Shown here piece after piece: positions 1-5,948 of a stretch of 8,716 bases of DNA. Position numbers and translations under genes: made by a program. The stretch spans positions 1 to 8,716 of the forward strand of contig JALVUB010000120.1 in the NCBI GenBank assembly GCA_027023915.1, written 5' to 3'. Below the pieces are notes generated by a model that was not told the DNA's origin, searched no databases, and saw nothing but the letters and a program-made list of their open reading frames with translations. The DNA comes from Sedimenticola sp. (GTDB lineage: Bacteria > Pseudomonadota > Gammaproteobacteria > Chromatiales > Chromatiaceae). The number at the start of each line of letters is the position of its first letter. The stretch's first letter is position 1.

Positions 1-183
1 GAGCTGGTGAAGGTGAAGGTGATGGCGGTGGACCTGCCGCGCAAGCGCATCTCCCTCTCCATGCGGCTCGACGACGACCCCCGCGGGCAGCGCGAAGGGA
101 AGAAGCGGCAACCGAAGCGCAAATCCAGGGAACAGCCGCGTGGCGCCATGGCCGACGCCCTGCGCGCCGCCATGAAGGGGTAG
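1..183 (+). CDS. tex: Tex-like S1 RNA-binding transcription accessory protein, C-terminal fragment
   Basis: Only the last 60 codons are inside the window, reading in frame 1 from the first base to the TAG at 181-183. The fragment begins with the last strands of an S1 (OB-fold) domain: VKVKVMAVDLPRKRISLSMR closely resembles the end of the S1 domain of Tex/YhgF proteins. It is followed by a basic, Arg/Lys/Gln-rich tail of about 38 residues ending ADALRAAMKG. Tex proteins are cytoplasmic nucleic-acid-binding proteins of roughly 770 residues linked to transcription and stress tolerance; that comes from the family, since the catalytic-like core is not visible here. Another S1 protein is possible but fits the motif less well. 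The gene converges on orn with 6 bases between the stop codons and no room for a separate terminator. Confidence 0.8.
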   Translation, partial: ELVKVKVMAVDLPRKRISLSMRLDDDPRGQREGKKRQPKRKSREQPRGAMADALRAAMKG

Positions 184-189
184 CCGCGC

Positions 190-741
190 CTACACCGCCA
201 GCAGCTGCTCCCGGTACCAGGCCAGCTCGGCGATGGACTCGCGGATGTCGTCCATGGCGAGGTGGGTGTTCTTCTTCTGGAAGCCTTCCACGATCTCGGG
301 CTTCCAGCGCCGCGCCAGCTCCTTGAGGGTGCTGACGTCGAGGTTGCGGTAGTGGAAGAAGGCCTCCAGCCGCGGCATCAACCGGGCCATGAAGCGGCGG
401 TCCTGGCAGATGCTGTTGCCGCACATGGGGGACTCGCCCGCCGGCACCCACTGCCTGAGAAAAGCCAGGGTCTCCTCCTCCGCCCGCGCCAGGTCGTAGT
501 CGCTGTTGCGCACCCGCTCGATGAGGCCCGACTGGCCGTGCTGGCGGGTGTTCCACTCGTCCATCGCGGCGATCACCGATTCAGGCTGGTGGATGGCGAT
601 CACCGGCCCCTCGGCCAGCACCCGGAGCCGGCTGTCGGTGACGATGGTGGCGATCTCGATGATCTGGTCGGTGAAGGGATCGAGCCCGGTCATCTCCAGG
701 TCGATCCAGATGAGATTGTCTTTGGAAGGGGCCGGCGACAT
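190..741 (-). CDS. orn: Oligoribonuclease (DEDDh 3'-to-5' exoribonuclease)
   Basis: A 183-residue protein, the usual length for Orn. It degrades short RNA oligonucleotides, above all dinucleotides, to mononucleotides in the cytoplasm, and in c-di-GMP-using bacteria it removes pGpG, the product of EAL phosphodiesterases. The DEDDh catalytic set is complete: D14 and E16 in WIDLEMTGLD, D114 in GNSICQDRRF, and H160 and D165 in HLAMDDIRES. Each lies exactly two residues later than the corresponding E. coli residue. The start at 741 is supported by AGGAGA five bases upstream (complement of 747-752). The gene is divergent from the cytochrome/rsgA pair, the common gammaproteobacterial orn-rsgA arrangement, and convergent with tex. 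The EAL protein at 2622-5948 makes its pGpG role relevant here, but the link by proximity is inference. Confidence 0.96.
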   Translation of the reverse strand: MSPAPSKDNLIWIDLEMTGLDPFTDQIIEIATIVTDSRLRVLAEGPVIAIHQPESVIAAMDEWNTRQHGQSGLIERVRNSDYDLARAEEETLAFLRQWVPAGESPMCGNSICQDRRFMARLMPRLEAFFHYRNLDVSTLKELARRWKPEIVEGFQKKNTHLAMDDIRESIAELAWYREQLLAV

Positions 742-838
742 GGCGTTCTCCTGAAAAAATAGACCGTTATTTTACCTGCACTCAGGTTGCATATCTTCTA
801 CAATCCTGGCACGGGTCAACGCTTTTTATTCGGATGCC
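742..838. promoter_or_regulatory. Divergent intergenic region carrying promoters for orn and the cytochrome-rsgA pair
   Basis: This 97-base spacer lies between two divergently read genes, so it should hold both promoters. It is AT-richer than its flanks. On the minus strand TTGACC (complement of 814-819) is a good -35 for orn, but the -10 at 17-18 bases spacing (GATATG) is weak. TAAAAT (complement of 769-774) is a better -10 without a convincing -35. On the plus strand TACAAT at 799-804 resembles a -10 for the cytochrome gene, with only a poor -35 match near 776-781. The existence of promoters here follows from gene orientation; the exact boxes are uncertain. Confidence 0.4.
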
Positions 839-1117
839 ATGAAAAAACGCCTGCTGCTTGTCGCCCTTGCGCTTTTGTCCACCCTTTCTTTTGCCCAAGG
901 CGAATTCGACGCCGCCACCTTCCATCAGCAGCACTGCATGGCCTGTCACGGCACCGAGGTCTATACCCGTCCCAACCACCGCGTCCAGTCGCTTGCGCGG
1001 CTGGAATCACAGGTGCGCATGTGCGACGCCAACTTGCAGATCAAGCTGTTCGATGACGACATTCTGGCTCTGACCCGGTTCCTCAATCAGAACTTCTACC
1101 ATTTCCCGGAAAAATAA
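839..1117 (+). CDS. Small periplasmic c-type cytochrome (single CxxCH)
   Basis: A 92-residue protein with a clear Sec signal peptide: KKR at residues 2-4, a hydrophobic stretch over residues 5-18, and a likely cleavage after SFA (residue 19). The mature protein is only about 73 residues. One haem c site, CMACH, occupies residues 33-37, with H37 as proximal ligand. The distal ligand is unclear: M34 lies inside the motif and M61 (in RMCD) is the only other Met in the mature part. An extra Cys, C62, is also present. The predicted role is periplasmic single-haem electron transfer; the partner is unknown. The ATG at 839 is used because the ATG five bases upstream hits a stop almost at once; the ribosome site is weak. 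The stop lies 7 bases before rsgA, so the two are probably co-transcribed. The class I-like fold is inferred from the motif and length. Confidence 0.85.
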   Translation: MKKRLLLVALALLSTLSFAQGEFDAATFHQQHCMACHGTEVYTRPNHRVQSLARLESQVRMCDANLQIKLFDDDILALTRFLNQNFYHFPEK

Positions 1118-1124
1118 CCGGCCG

Positions 1125-2120
1125 ATGACCCGGCGCAGGCTGACCCGACGCCAGATCGACCGCATCACAAGGCGTCAGCAGCGGCAACGGGAAAAGCTCG
1201 AAAAGCTGCTGCAACAGCGGTTGAGCCGGGGGGAAGGGCTGCCCGCGCGACCAGGGCGGGTCATCCGCCGTCACGGCCAGAATCTGCTGGTGCGGGACGC
1301 AGCGGGGCATAATCATCACTGTCTGTTCCGGCAAAATCTGGGAGACATCGTGTGTGGCGACCGGGTGCTCTGGCAGCCCGCTGACGACGAGCAAGGGGTC
1401 GTCGTCGCCTTGCTGCCACGCGACACCGTCCTCTCCCGAACCGACTATGCAGGCCATGAGAAACCCCTGGCGGCCAATGTCACCCAGTTGGTGGTGGTGC
1501 TGGCGCCCCGTCCCGAACCCACCGGTTATCTGGCCGATCAGTATCTGGTGGCCGCCGAGCTGATGGGGGCCAAGGCACTCGTCACCCTCAACAAGGTCGA
1601 TCTGCTCGACCGGGAAGCCCTTGAGCGGTTCCATGGCCGCTTCTCTCACTATGAAGAGATCGGTTATCCCGTCATCACCGTCAGCGCCAAGCAGGCACAC
1701 GGCCTCGACCCGCTAATCGAGCGGCTGCGCGGGGAGACCAGTATTCTGGTTGGACAATCGGGAGTCGGCAAATCCTCCCTCATCAACGCCCTGGTGCCCG
1801 AGCAACCCGAAGCGGTTGGCGAGTTGAGCCACAACCGTGGCCTGGGCCGTCACACCACATCGGCGGCCACCCTGCACTTTCTCGGAAACGGTGGCGAGAT
1901 CATCGACTCGCCCGGCGTGCGCAGCTTCCGCCTGGGGAAGATCGACCGCCGTGACCTGGAACAAGGCTTCAGGGAGTTTGCGCCTCACCTCGGCTGCTGC
2001 CGTTTCTCCAACTGCACCCACCAAAAGGAACCGGGATGCGCCCTGCGCGAGGCGGTGGCGGCGGGCGAGATCCACCCCCAACGCCTGGAAAACTTTCTTC
2101 TCATGGCCCAGCGGCTTTAG
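1125..2120 (+). CDS. rsgA: Ribosome small-subunit-dependent GTPase A, circularly permuted
   Basis: A 331-residue GTPase that acts in late 30S ribosomal subunit maturation. The permuted motif order typical of RsgA/YjeQ is visible: G4 NKVD at 156-159, G5 SAK at 187-189, then G1 GQSGVGKS at 210-217, the G2 threonines at 244-245, and G3 DSPG at 261-264. An OB-fold segment precedes the GTPase (about residues 44-105), after a basic N-terminal helix rich in Arg, Gln and Lys. The C-terminal zinc site follows the family pattern C-x4-C-x-H-x5-C as C292, C297, H299 and C305. All key residues are intact and the length is normal. The start at 1125 is 7 bases after the cytochrome stop, with no strong Shine-Dalgarno, which suggests translational coupling. 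Divergence from orn matches the usual gammaproteobacterial neighbourhood. Confidence 0.96.
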   Translation: MTRRRLTRRQIDRITRRQQRQREKLEKLLQQRLSRGEGLPARPGRVIRRHGQNLLVRDAAGHNHHCLFRQNLGDIVCGDRVLWQPADDEQGVVVALLPRDTVLSRTDYAGHEKPLAANVTQLVVVLAPRPEPTGYLADQYLVAAELMGAKALVTLNKVDLLDREALERFHGRFSHYEEIGYPVITVSAKQAHGLDPLIERLRGETSILVGQSGVGKSSLINALVPEQPEAVGELSHNRGLGRHTTSAATLHFLGNGGEIIDSPGVRSFRLGKIDRRDLEQGFREFAPHLGCCRFSNCTHQKEPGCALREAVAAGEIHPQRLENFLLMAQRL

Positions 2121-2196
2121 CCGATCTGAACAGAAACCCCTCGGAAAACCCTTGTGAAAACCATCCCCGGCATTATCAAGGCCGGTCGCGCATTTC

Positions 2197-2356
2197 TTAA
2201 GGAACCTCTGACAAAAGCCCTCCATGGCTTTATCAGCGCTCGCCGCGCCGCAAACGCGGTTTGCGGCTTGCTCCAAAATCAATGGCTAGGGGCCATTGAT
2301 TTTGCCGGCACATCCATGTGCCGGAGGAAGGCCTGAATTTTTCAGACCTTCCTTAA
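2197..2356. mobile_element. Palindrome-packed MITE-like element with imperfect terminal inverted repeats bordered by TTAA
   Basis: The left end GGAACCTCTGA (2201-2211) and right end TCAGACCTTCC (2342-2352) are inverted repeats differing at two positions. Each is directly bordered by TTAA (2197-2200 and 2353-2356), which could be a target duplication or simply part of the repeat, since TTAA is itself a palindrome. The interior is almost wholly hairpins. CTGA/TCAG and AAAGCC/GGCTTT form one at 2208-2236. GCCGCAAAC/GTTTGCGGC forms a 9-bp stem with a 3-base loop at 2247-2267. A 12-bp perfect stem with a 5-base loop lies at 2275-2303. CCGGCACAT/ATGTGCCGG forms a 9-bp stem with a 2-base loop at 2305-2324. 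A 13-bp stem with one mismatch lies at 2325-2353. No transposase is encoded. A non-autonomous mobile element or a multi-hairpin intergenic repeat family are both possible; only genome-wide copies would tell. Confidence 0.55.
2275..2303. terminator. Candidate bidirectional terminator hairpin inside the palindromic element
   Basis: A perfect 12-bp stem (2275-2286 with 2292-2303) and 5-base loop TAGGG. The stem base is AAAA on the 5' side and TTTT on the 3' side, the arrangement of a symmetric intrinsic terminator. It could end rsgA transcripts about 180 bases downstream of that gene. The T run is only four bases and sits inside the stem, so function is uncertain. Confidence 0.25.
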
Positions 2357-2379
2357 AAACCACCTCCATCAGCCGATAA

Positions 2380-2425
2380 AGGGTTGAACAACCTTGCAGA
2401 CGTAACTTTCGGGATGGAATAGAAT
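2380..2425 (+). promoter_or_regulatory. Possible promoter and dyad upstream of the c-di-GMP gene
   Basis: GGTTG-AA-CAACC (2382-2393) is a short perfect dyad that could be an operator. TAGAAT at 2420-2425 matches five of six -10 bases, but no good -35 lies at 16-18 bases spacing; TTGCAG at 2394-2399 is 20 bases away. If this -10 is used, transcription would begin near 2432, after the ATG at 2424, which favours translation from the GTG at 2622. Confidence 0.2.
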
Positions 2426-2534
2426 GACCGCGGAAAAAGGAAAAATGCCACTCCTGCTTCCGCCACCCACTGTTTGGGAGCGGAATTCAGGCAAACCACG
2501 GGAATGGGTGTGGCAGAGAGTTGCGAGGGAAGCG

Positions 2535-2571
2535 GTCCTTCTCCAACCGGCAGAACCCGGAGGACTCTTTT
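2535..2571 (+). terminator. Attenuator-like hairpin in the putative leader
   Basis: GTCCT (2535-2539) pairs with AGGAC (2561-2565) and CCGG (2547-2550) with CCGG (2557-2560) around the loop CAGAAC, leaving a 7-base bulge on the 5' side. The stem is followed directly by TCTTTT. AGAGT at 2517-2521 could instead pair with ACTCT at 2564-2568, which would disrupt the hairpin. This resembles a terminator with a competing fold, but the bulge makes it weak; reading by eye only. Confidence 0.2.
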
Positions 2572-2609
2572 CCAGTGGCATTTTTTGGACCGACCTCAAA
2601 CCACAAGGC

Positions 2610-2624
2610 AGGGGAACCCCGGTG
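2610..2624 (+). promoter_or_regulatory. Ribosome binding site and GTG start chosen for the signalling gene
   Basis: AGGGGA (2610-2615) is followed six bases later by GTG at 2622-2624. This is a much better site than the one before the in-frame ATG at 2424, and it places the protein N-terminus just ahead of the first membrane helix. The change in third-position base use at this point agrees. Confidence 0.6.
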
Positions 2625-5600
2625 AACGAGCCCCCGCGTTTCAGCCGCAGCGGCACCGTACTGACCTTTCTCGCCCTGATATTGGCCCTTGCCACCGGCC
2701 TGCTCGCGCTGGGCTCTCTCTATTCCAAAGCGGTGCCGCTGCTGGCCAGCGTTGCCGTATTGCTCTTTGTGGCGGCGCTCTTCATCCCGAAAATCAAAAA
2801 ATCCCGGCATGAGAACCCGCCAAAGCGCCCGGAAGCCCCCCCTCTTCCGCCTACCGATATCTCCGCGCCCGAACTGACTGACGAGATCGAATCGCCGTTG
2901 CAAGACATGCTAAAAGTGGCGGAACTGCTGACAGAGAGCAATCTCGATGCTCACGCCCAGCACCTGGTCCGCTCGTTGCGGCAATCCATCGACAGTTTGC
3001 TGAGCACCGTCCGGAAACGAACCACGTTGCCATCGGAGCAGACACCCCTGGTACTGCTGGTGGAGGACGACACCACCAACCAGCTCATCACCCTGGGCAT
3101 GCTTCAAGCCCTCGGCTGCAAGGTCGAGCTGGCCACCAGTGGCAAGGAAGCGGTGGAAAAAGTCGGGAAAGAAGCCTTCGATCTTGTTTTCATGGACTGT
3201 CACATGCCGGGAACCGATGGCTTTGCCACCACCCGCCGGATTCGCGAACAGGAGTCTTTACACAAAAGGCCGCGCACGCCCATTGTGGCGCTCACCGCGG
3301 ACATCCGCGAAGGGATCAGGGAGAGATGCCGGGAAGCCGGCATGGACGATTACATAAGCAAGCCCTACACCAAGGAAGATCTCAGCCACGCCCTGGCGAA
3401 ATGGACAAAAAAAACTGTCAATCAGTACGAAGCCTCCCCAATGACCGGCGGCGCCGGAGAGCAACAGGTGCTGGATCAGGCCCGTCTGGAATCGCTGCGC
3501 GTGCTGGGACATGCAAGAGGCTCCAGCCTTCTGGAAAAAGCGGCCCGCTACTACATAGATCACACCCCGGAAGCGGTGGATCAGCTTCAACAGGCCATAA
3601 CGGACGGCATGGCGGAACAGACGCGGCTGCTTGCCCACAATCTCAAATCCACCAGCGCCATGCTCGGCGCCCATGGCGTCGCCGCCCAGTTCAACAAGCT
3701 GGAACAGCTGGGACGGGATCACGATCTGGAATCCGCCGCTCCCTATCTGAAAAAGGCCAAGGCGTTGCTGCCCCAGGTGTTCGAGGCGCTGGAAAAGGCC
3801 TTGCAAACCACCATCGGGGAACCCAACGCCGAAGAAGAGAAAAGGAGTGATGGGGGAAACATTCTTCTCATCGACGACGACCCGGCTTTCCGCCTGGTGA
3901 CCACCGCTTTCCTGCGGGAGGCAGGCTTCAACGTGACCGAAGTGGCCGACGGCCACGAGGCCCTCGAAGCCATCGCCAAAAACCCGCCGGAGCTGGTGCT
4001 GTTGGATGCGTTGATGGAAGGGATGGACGGCTTCGAAATCTGCTCGCGCATCCAGCAGGACCCGGCCACCGGCGAAATTCCCGTCCTGATCGTCACCGGG
4101 CTGGACGACATTGAATCTGTGCATCGCGCTTTCCGGGCCGGCGCCGCCGGTTTCATCACCAAGCCGGTCAACTATCCGGTTCTGGTTCACCGGATACGCT
4201 TTCAACTGCGCGCGGCACGTGAGTCCAGAGCGCTGCGGGAAAGCCAGGAGCAACTGGCATTGGCGCAACAACTGGCGCGACTGGGGCACTGGCGGTGGGA
4301 GCCGTCACGCAACCGCTTTGAGATCTCGGAACAGCTCGCCCGGATCTGCGAGCTGCCGGCGGATGAAAACCACACCCTGGACGATTTCCTCTCCCTGGTG
4401 GACGACGAAGACCGCAACCAGCTTCGTCAGGACATTCGAAACGCCCTGGACAAGGGGGTACTCAAACCACTGGATTACCGCATCACCACCGTCAACGGAC
4501 ACCAGTTGCATATCCATCAGGAGTTGACTCTCACCTCTCCCGGCGTTCTGCTGGGCACTGTCCAGGATGTCACCCGTCAATACGAGTCGGAGCAACGCAT
4601 CCGCAAGCTGGCCTATTCCGATGAACTCACCGGCCTGGCGAGCCGTTCCTATCTGATGCGCCACCTGGAAGACACCATCGCCATCGCCAGCCGCCACGGT
4701 GAAAAGTTTTCCATCCTCTATCTGGATCTCGACTCTTTCAAATACATCAACGACACTCTGGGCCACGATGTGGGCGACCAGTTGCTGCAGAAAGTGGCCG
4801 AACGCATCACCCGGGTTCTTCGCAAAACCGACTTTGCCGCCCGCCTGGGGGGTGACGAGTTCTGCATCCTGGTGGACAACGCCTCCACCCATTATGCCGC
4901 CAAGGTGGCTTCCCGATGTCTGGAAGAGGTGAACAAGCCCATCCAGCTCGGCAGCCAGACCTTCAACCCGCGCATCAGCATCGGCATCGCCAATTTTCCG
5001 GGAGACGGAACCGACACCCAAACGCTGCTGAAAGCAGCCGACAGCGCCATGTATGCCGCCAAGCGGGAAGGCCGCCACCGCTATGCTTTCTACCAGCCGG
5101 AGCTGACTGTTCATGCCAAAAAACGACTGGAACTGGAACACCAGCTGCGAGAGGCGGTGGGCAGCGATCAGCTCGAACTCTACTACCAGCCGCAGATCTC
5201 GCTTACCACAGGCCGGATCTATGGCGTGGAAGCGTTGATACGATGGAACCACCCAACCAAGGGGCTGGTCTCTCCCGCTGACTTCATCCCTGTTGCCGAG
5301 CGCATCGGCTTGATCCAGGCTCTGGGTGAGTGGGTGCTCCACACCGCCTGCCGGCAATCCCGTCAGTGGATGGAAGCCGGACACCCCTCCCTCAATGTGG
5401 CGGTCAATATCTCTCCCATTCACTTTCGTGATCCCGCCATCTTCGATCAGGTACGCGACGCGCTGGACACCTCTGGTTGCGGCGCCGCCAATCTGGAACT
5501 GGAAGTCACCGAGGGGGTGGTGCAGACAGAGCCCGAAAACATGGAAAACTTCAAGCGGCTCAAGGAGCTGGGGGTGCGGGTGGCGATAGATGATTTCGGC

Positions 5601-5948
5601 ACCGGATACTCATCCCTGGCCTCTTTGAAACAGCTTCCCATCGACTGCCTCAAGGTGGATCAGCTCTTTATCCGGGGCATGGTGGAAGATCCCCAGTCGG
5701 CCACCCTGGTGGGCACAATCATCGGCCTGGCCAAGGCATTGGGGCTGCACGTGGTGGCCGAAGGGGTCGAGCGGGAAGAGGAGGTGCAGATCCTCACCGG
5801 CCTGGGGTGCGACATCGTGCAAGGCTATCTTTTCAGCCGTCCCCTGCCCGCGGATCAGATTCCCCCCATTCTCGACAAGGACTTCACTACCATCCTGGGG
5901 AACTCGCGCTCAAGCAACTTGCCCATGGGGCCGGGAGCGGCGTCATGA
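2622..5948 (+). CDS. Membrane-anchored HisKA-like/REC/HPt/REC/PAS/GGDEF/EAL c-di-GMP signalling protein
   Basis: A 1108-residue protein counted from the GTG start (1174 from the alternative ATG at 2424). Domains in order: two membrane helices (about 11-31 and 37-56) with a very short outside loop; a HisKA-like helix pair (about 84-131); REC1 (142-262: E148, D149, phospho-acceptor D192, T225, K247); HPt (about 283-397: H339 in HNLKSTS); REC2 (413-533: D418-D420, acceptor D462, T492, K514); PAS (about 546-655); GGDEF (660-824: intact GGDEF at 743-747 and inhibitory RxxD R734/D737); EAL (835-1078: E870-L872, N929, E961, D990/D991, K1011, E1047). Cyclase and phosphodiesterase sites both look intact, so c-di-GMP synthesis and breakdown are both plausible at the inner membrane. 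In the HisKA part the family H-E-x-R-T-P reads D-E-I-E-S-P, so the phosphoacceptor is Asp87, and no ATPase domain follows. Phosphate must come in trans. The stop overlaps the HDOD start by ATGA. Confidence 0.9.
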   Translation: MNEPPRFSRSGTVLTFLALILALATGLLALGSLYSKAVPLLASVAVLLFVAALFIPKIKKSRHENPPKRPEAPPLPPTDISAPELTDEIESPLQDMLKVAELLTESNLDAHAQHLVRSLRQSIDSLLSTVRKRTTLPSEQTPLVLLVEDDTTNQLITLGMLQALGCKVELATSGKEAVEKVGKEAFDLVFMDCHMPGTDGFATTRRIREQESLHKRPRTPIVALTADIREGIRERCREAGMDDYISKPYTKEDLSHALAKWTKKTVNQYEASPMTGGAGEQQVLDQARLESLRVLGHARGSSLLEKAARYYIDHTPEAVDQLQQAITDGMAEQTRLLAHNLKSTSAMLGAHGVAAQFNKLEQLGRDHDLESAAPYLKKAKALLPQVFEALEKALQTTIGEPNAEEEKRSDGGNILLIDDDPAFRLVTTAFLREAGFNVTEVADGHEALEAIAKNPPELVLLDALMEGMDGFEICSRIQQDPATGEIPVLIVTGLDDIESVHRAFRAGAAGFITKPVNYPVLVHRIRFQLRAARESRALRESQEQLALAQQLARLGHWRWEPSRNRFEISEQLARICELPADENHTLDDFLSLVDDEDRNQLRQDIRNALDKGVLKPLDYRITTVNGHQLHIHQELTLTSPGVLLGTVQDVTRQYESEQRIRKLAYSDELTGLASRSYLMRHLEDTIAIASRHGEKFSILYLDLDSFKYINDTLGHDVGDQLLQKVAERITRVLRKTDFAARLGGDEFCILVDNASTHYAAKVASRCLEEVNKPIQLGSQTFNPRISIGIANFPGDGTDTQTLLKAADSAMYAAKREGRHRYAFYQPELTVHAKKRLELEHQLREAVGSDQLELYYQPQISLTTGRIYGVEALIRWNHPTKGLVSPADFIPVAERIGLIQALGEWVLHTACRQSRQWMEAGHPSLNVAVNISPIHFRDPAIFDQVRDALDTSGCGAANLELEVTEGVVQTEPENMENFKRLKELGVRVAIDDFGTGYSSLASLKQLPIDCLKVDQLFIRGMVEDPQSATLVGTIIGLAKALGLHVVAEGVEREEEVQILTGLGCDIVQGYLFSRPLPADQIPPILDKDFTTILGNSRSSNLPMGPGAAS

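Larger units (their letters stand above)
2121..2621. other. Gene-free interval: palindromic element plus probable leader of the c-di-GMP gene
   Basis: No convincing gene lies between the rsgA stop and the GTG at 2622. The first 70 bases show only a weak CCGGC/GCCGG hairpin (2167-2171 with 2181-2185). Positions 2197-2356 are a densely palindromic element. A short dyad follows at 2380-2395, then a -10-like TAGAAT at 2420-2425. Positions 2424-2621 are open in the same frame as the downstream gene, but only 35 of these 66 codons end in G or C, against 51 of the first 66 codons from 2622 (both hand counts). The reading is rich in AGA, AGG, GGA and CCA codons. I therefore read this part as untranslated leader rather than protein N-terminus. 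Confidence 0.6.

Noticed and set aside
2154..2336. A 60-codon plus-strand open frame from GTG 2154
   Set aside because: It runs through the stacked palindromes, has no ribosome site and its peptide follows directly from the hairpins.
2197..2356. CRISPR array or integron attC site
   Set aside because: The hairpins differ from one another in sequence, with no regular repeats and spacers, no cas genes and no integrase.
2490..2545. GGCAAACC resembling the core of a GEMM-type c-di-GMP riboswitch, tempting upstream of a GGDEF-EAL gene
   Set aside because: The second conserved block (GGGACGCAAAGCCUCCGG-like) and the tetraloop receptor are not present, so the short match is not enough.
3258..4289. 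A 343-codon open frame on the minus strand
   Set aside because: It lies opposite the REC/HPt/REC coding region, whose domains are clear; long antisense frames are expected in high-GC coding DNA.
4305..5423. A 372-codon open frame on the minus strand
   Set aside because: It lies opposite the PAS-GGDEF-EAL coding region and has no recognisable domain.
5807..5944. Upstream extension of the HDOD protein by 46 residues
   Set aside because: It overlaps the EAL coding region, starts far from any ribosome site and the ATGA junction with GGGAG gives a much better start.
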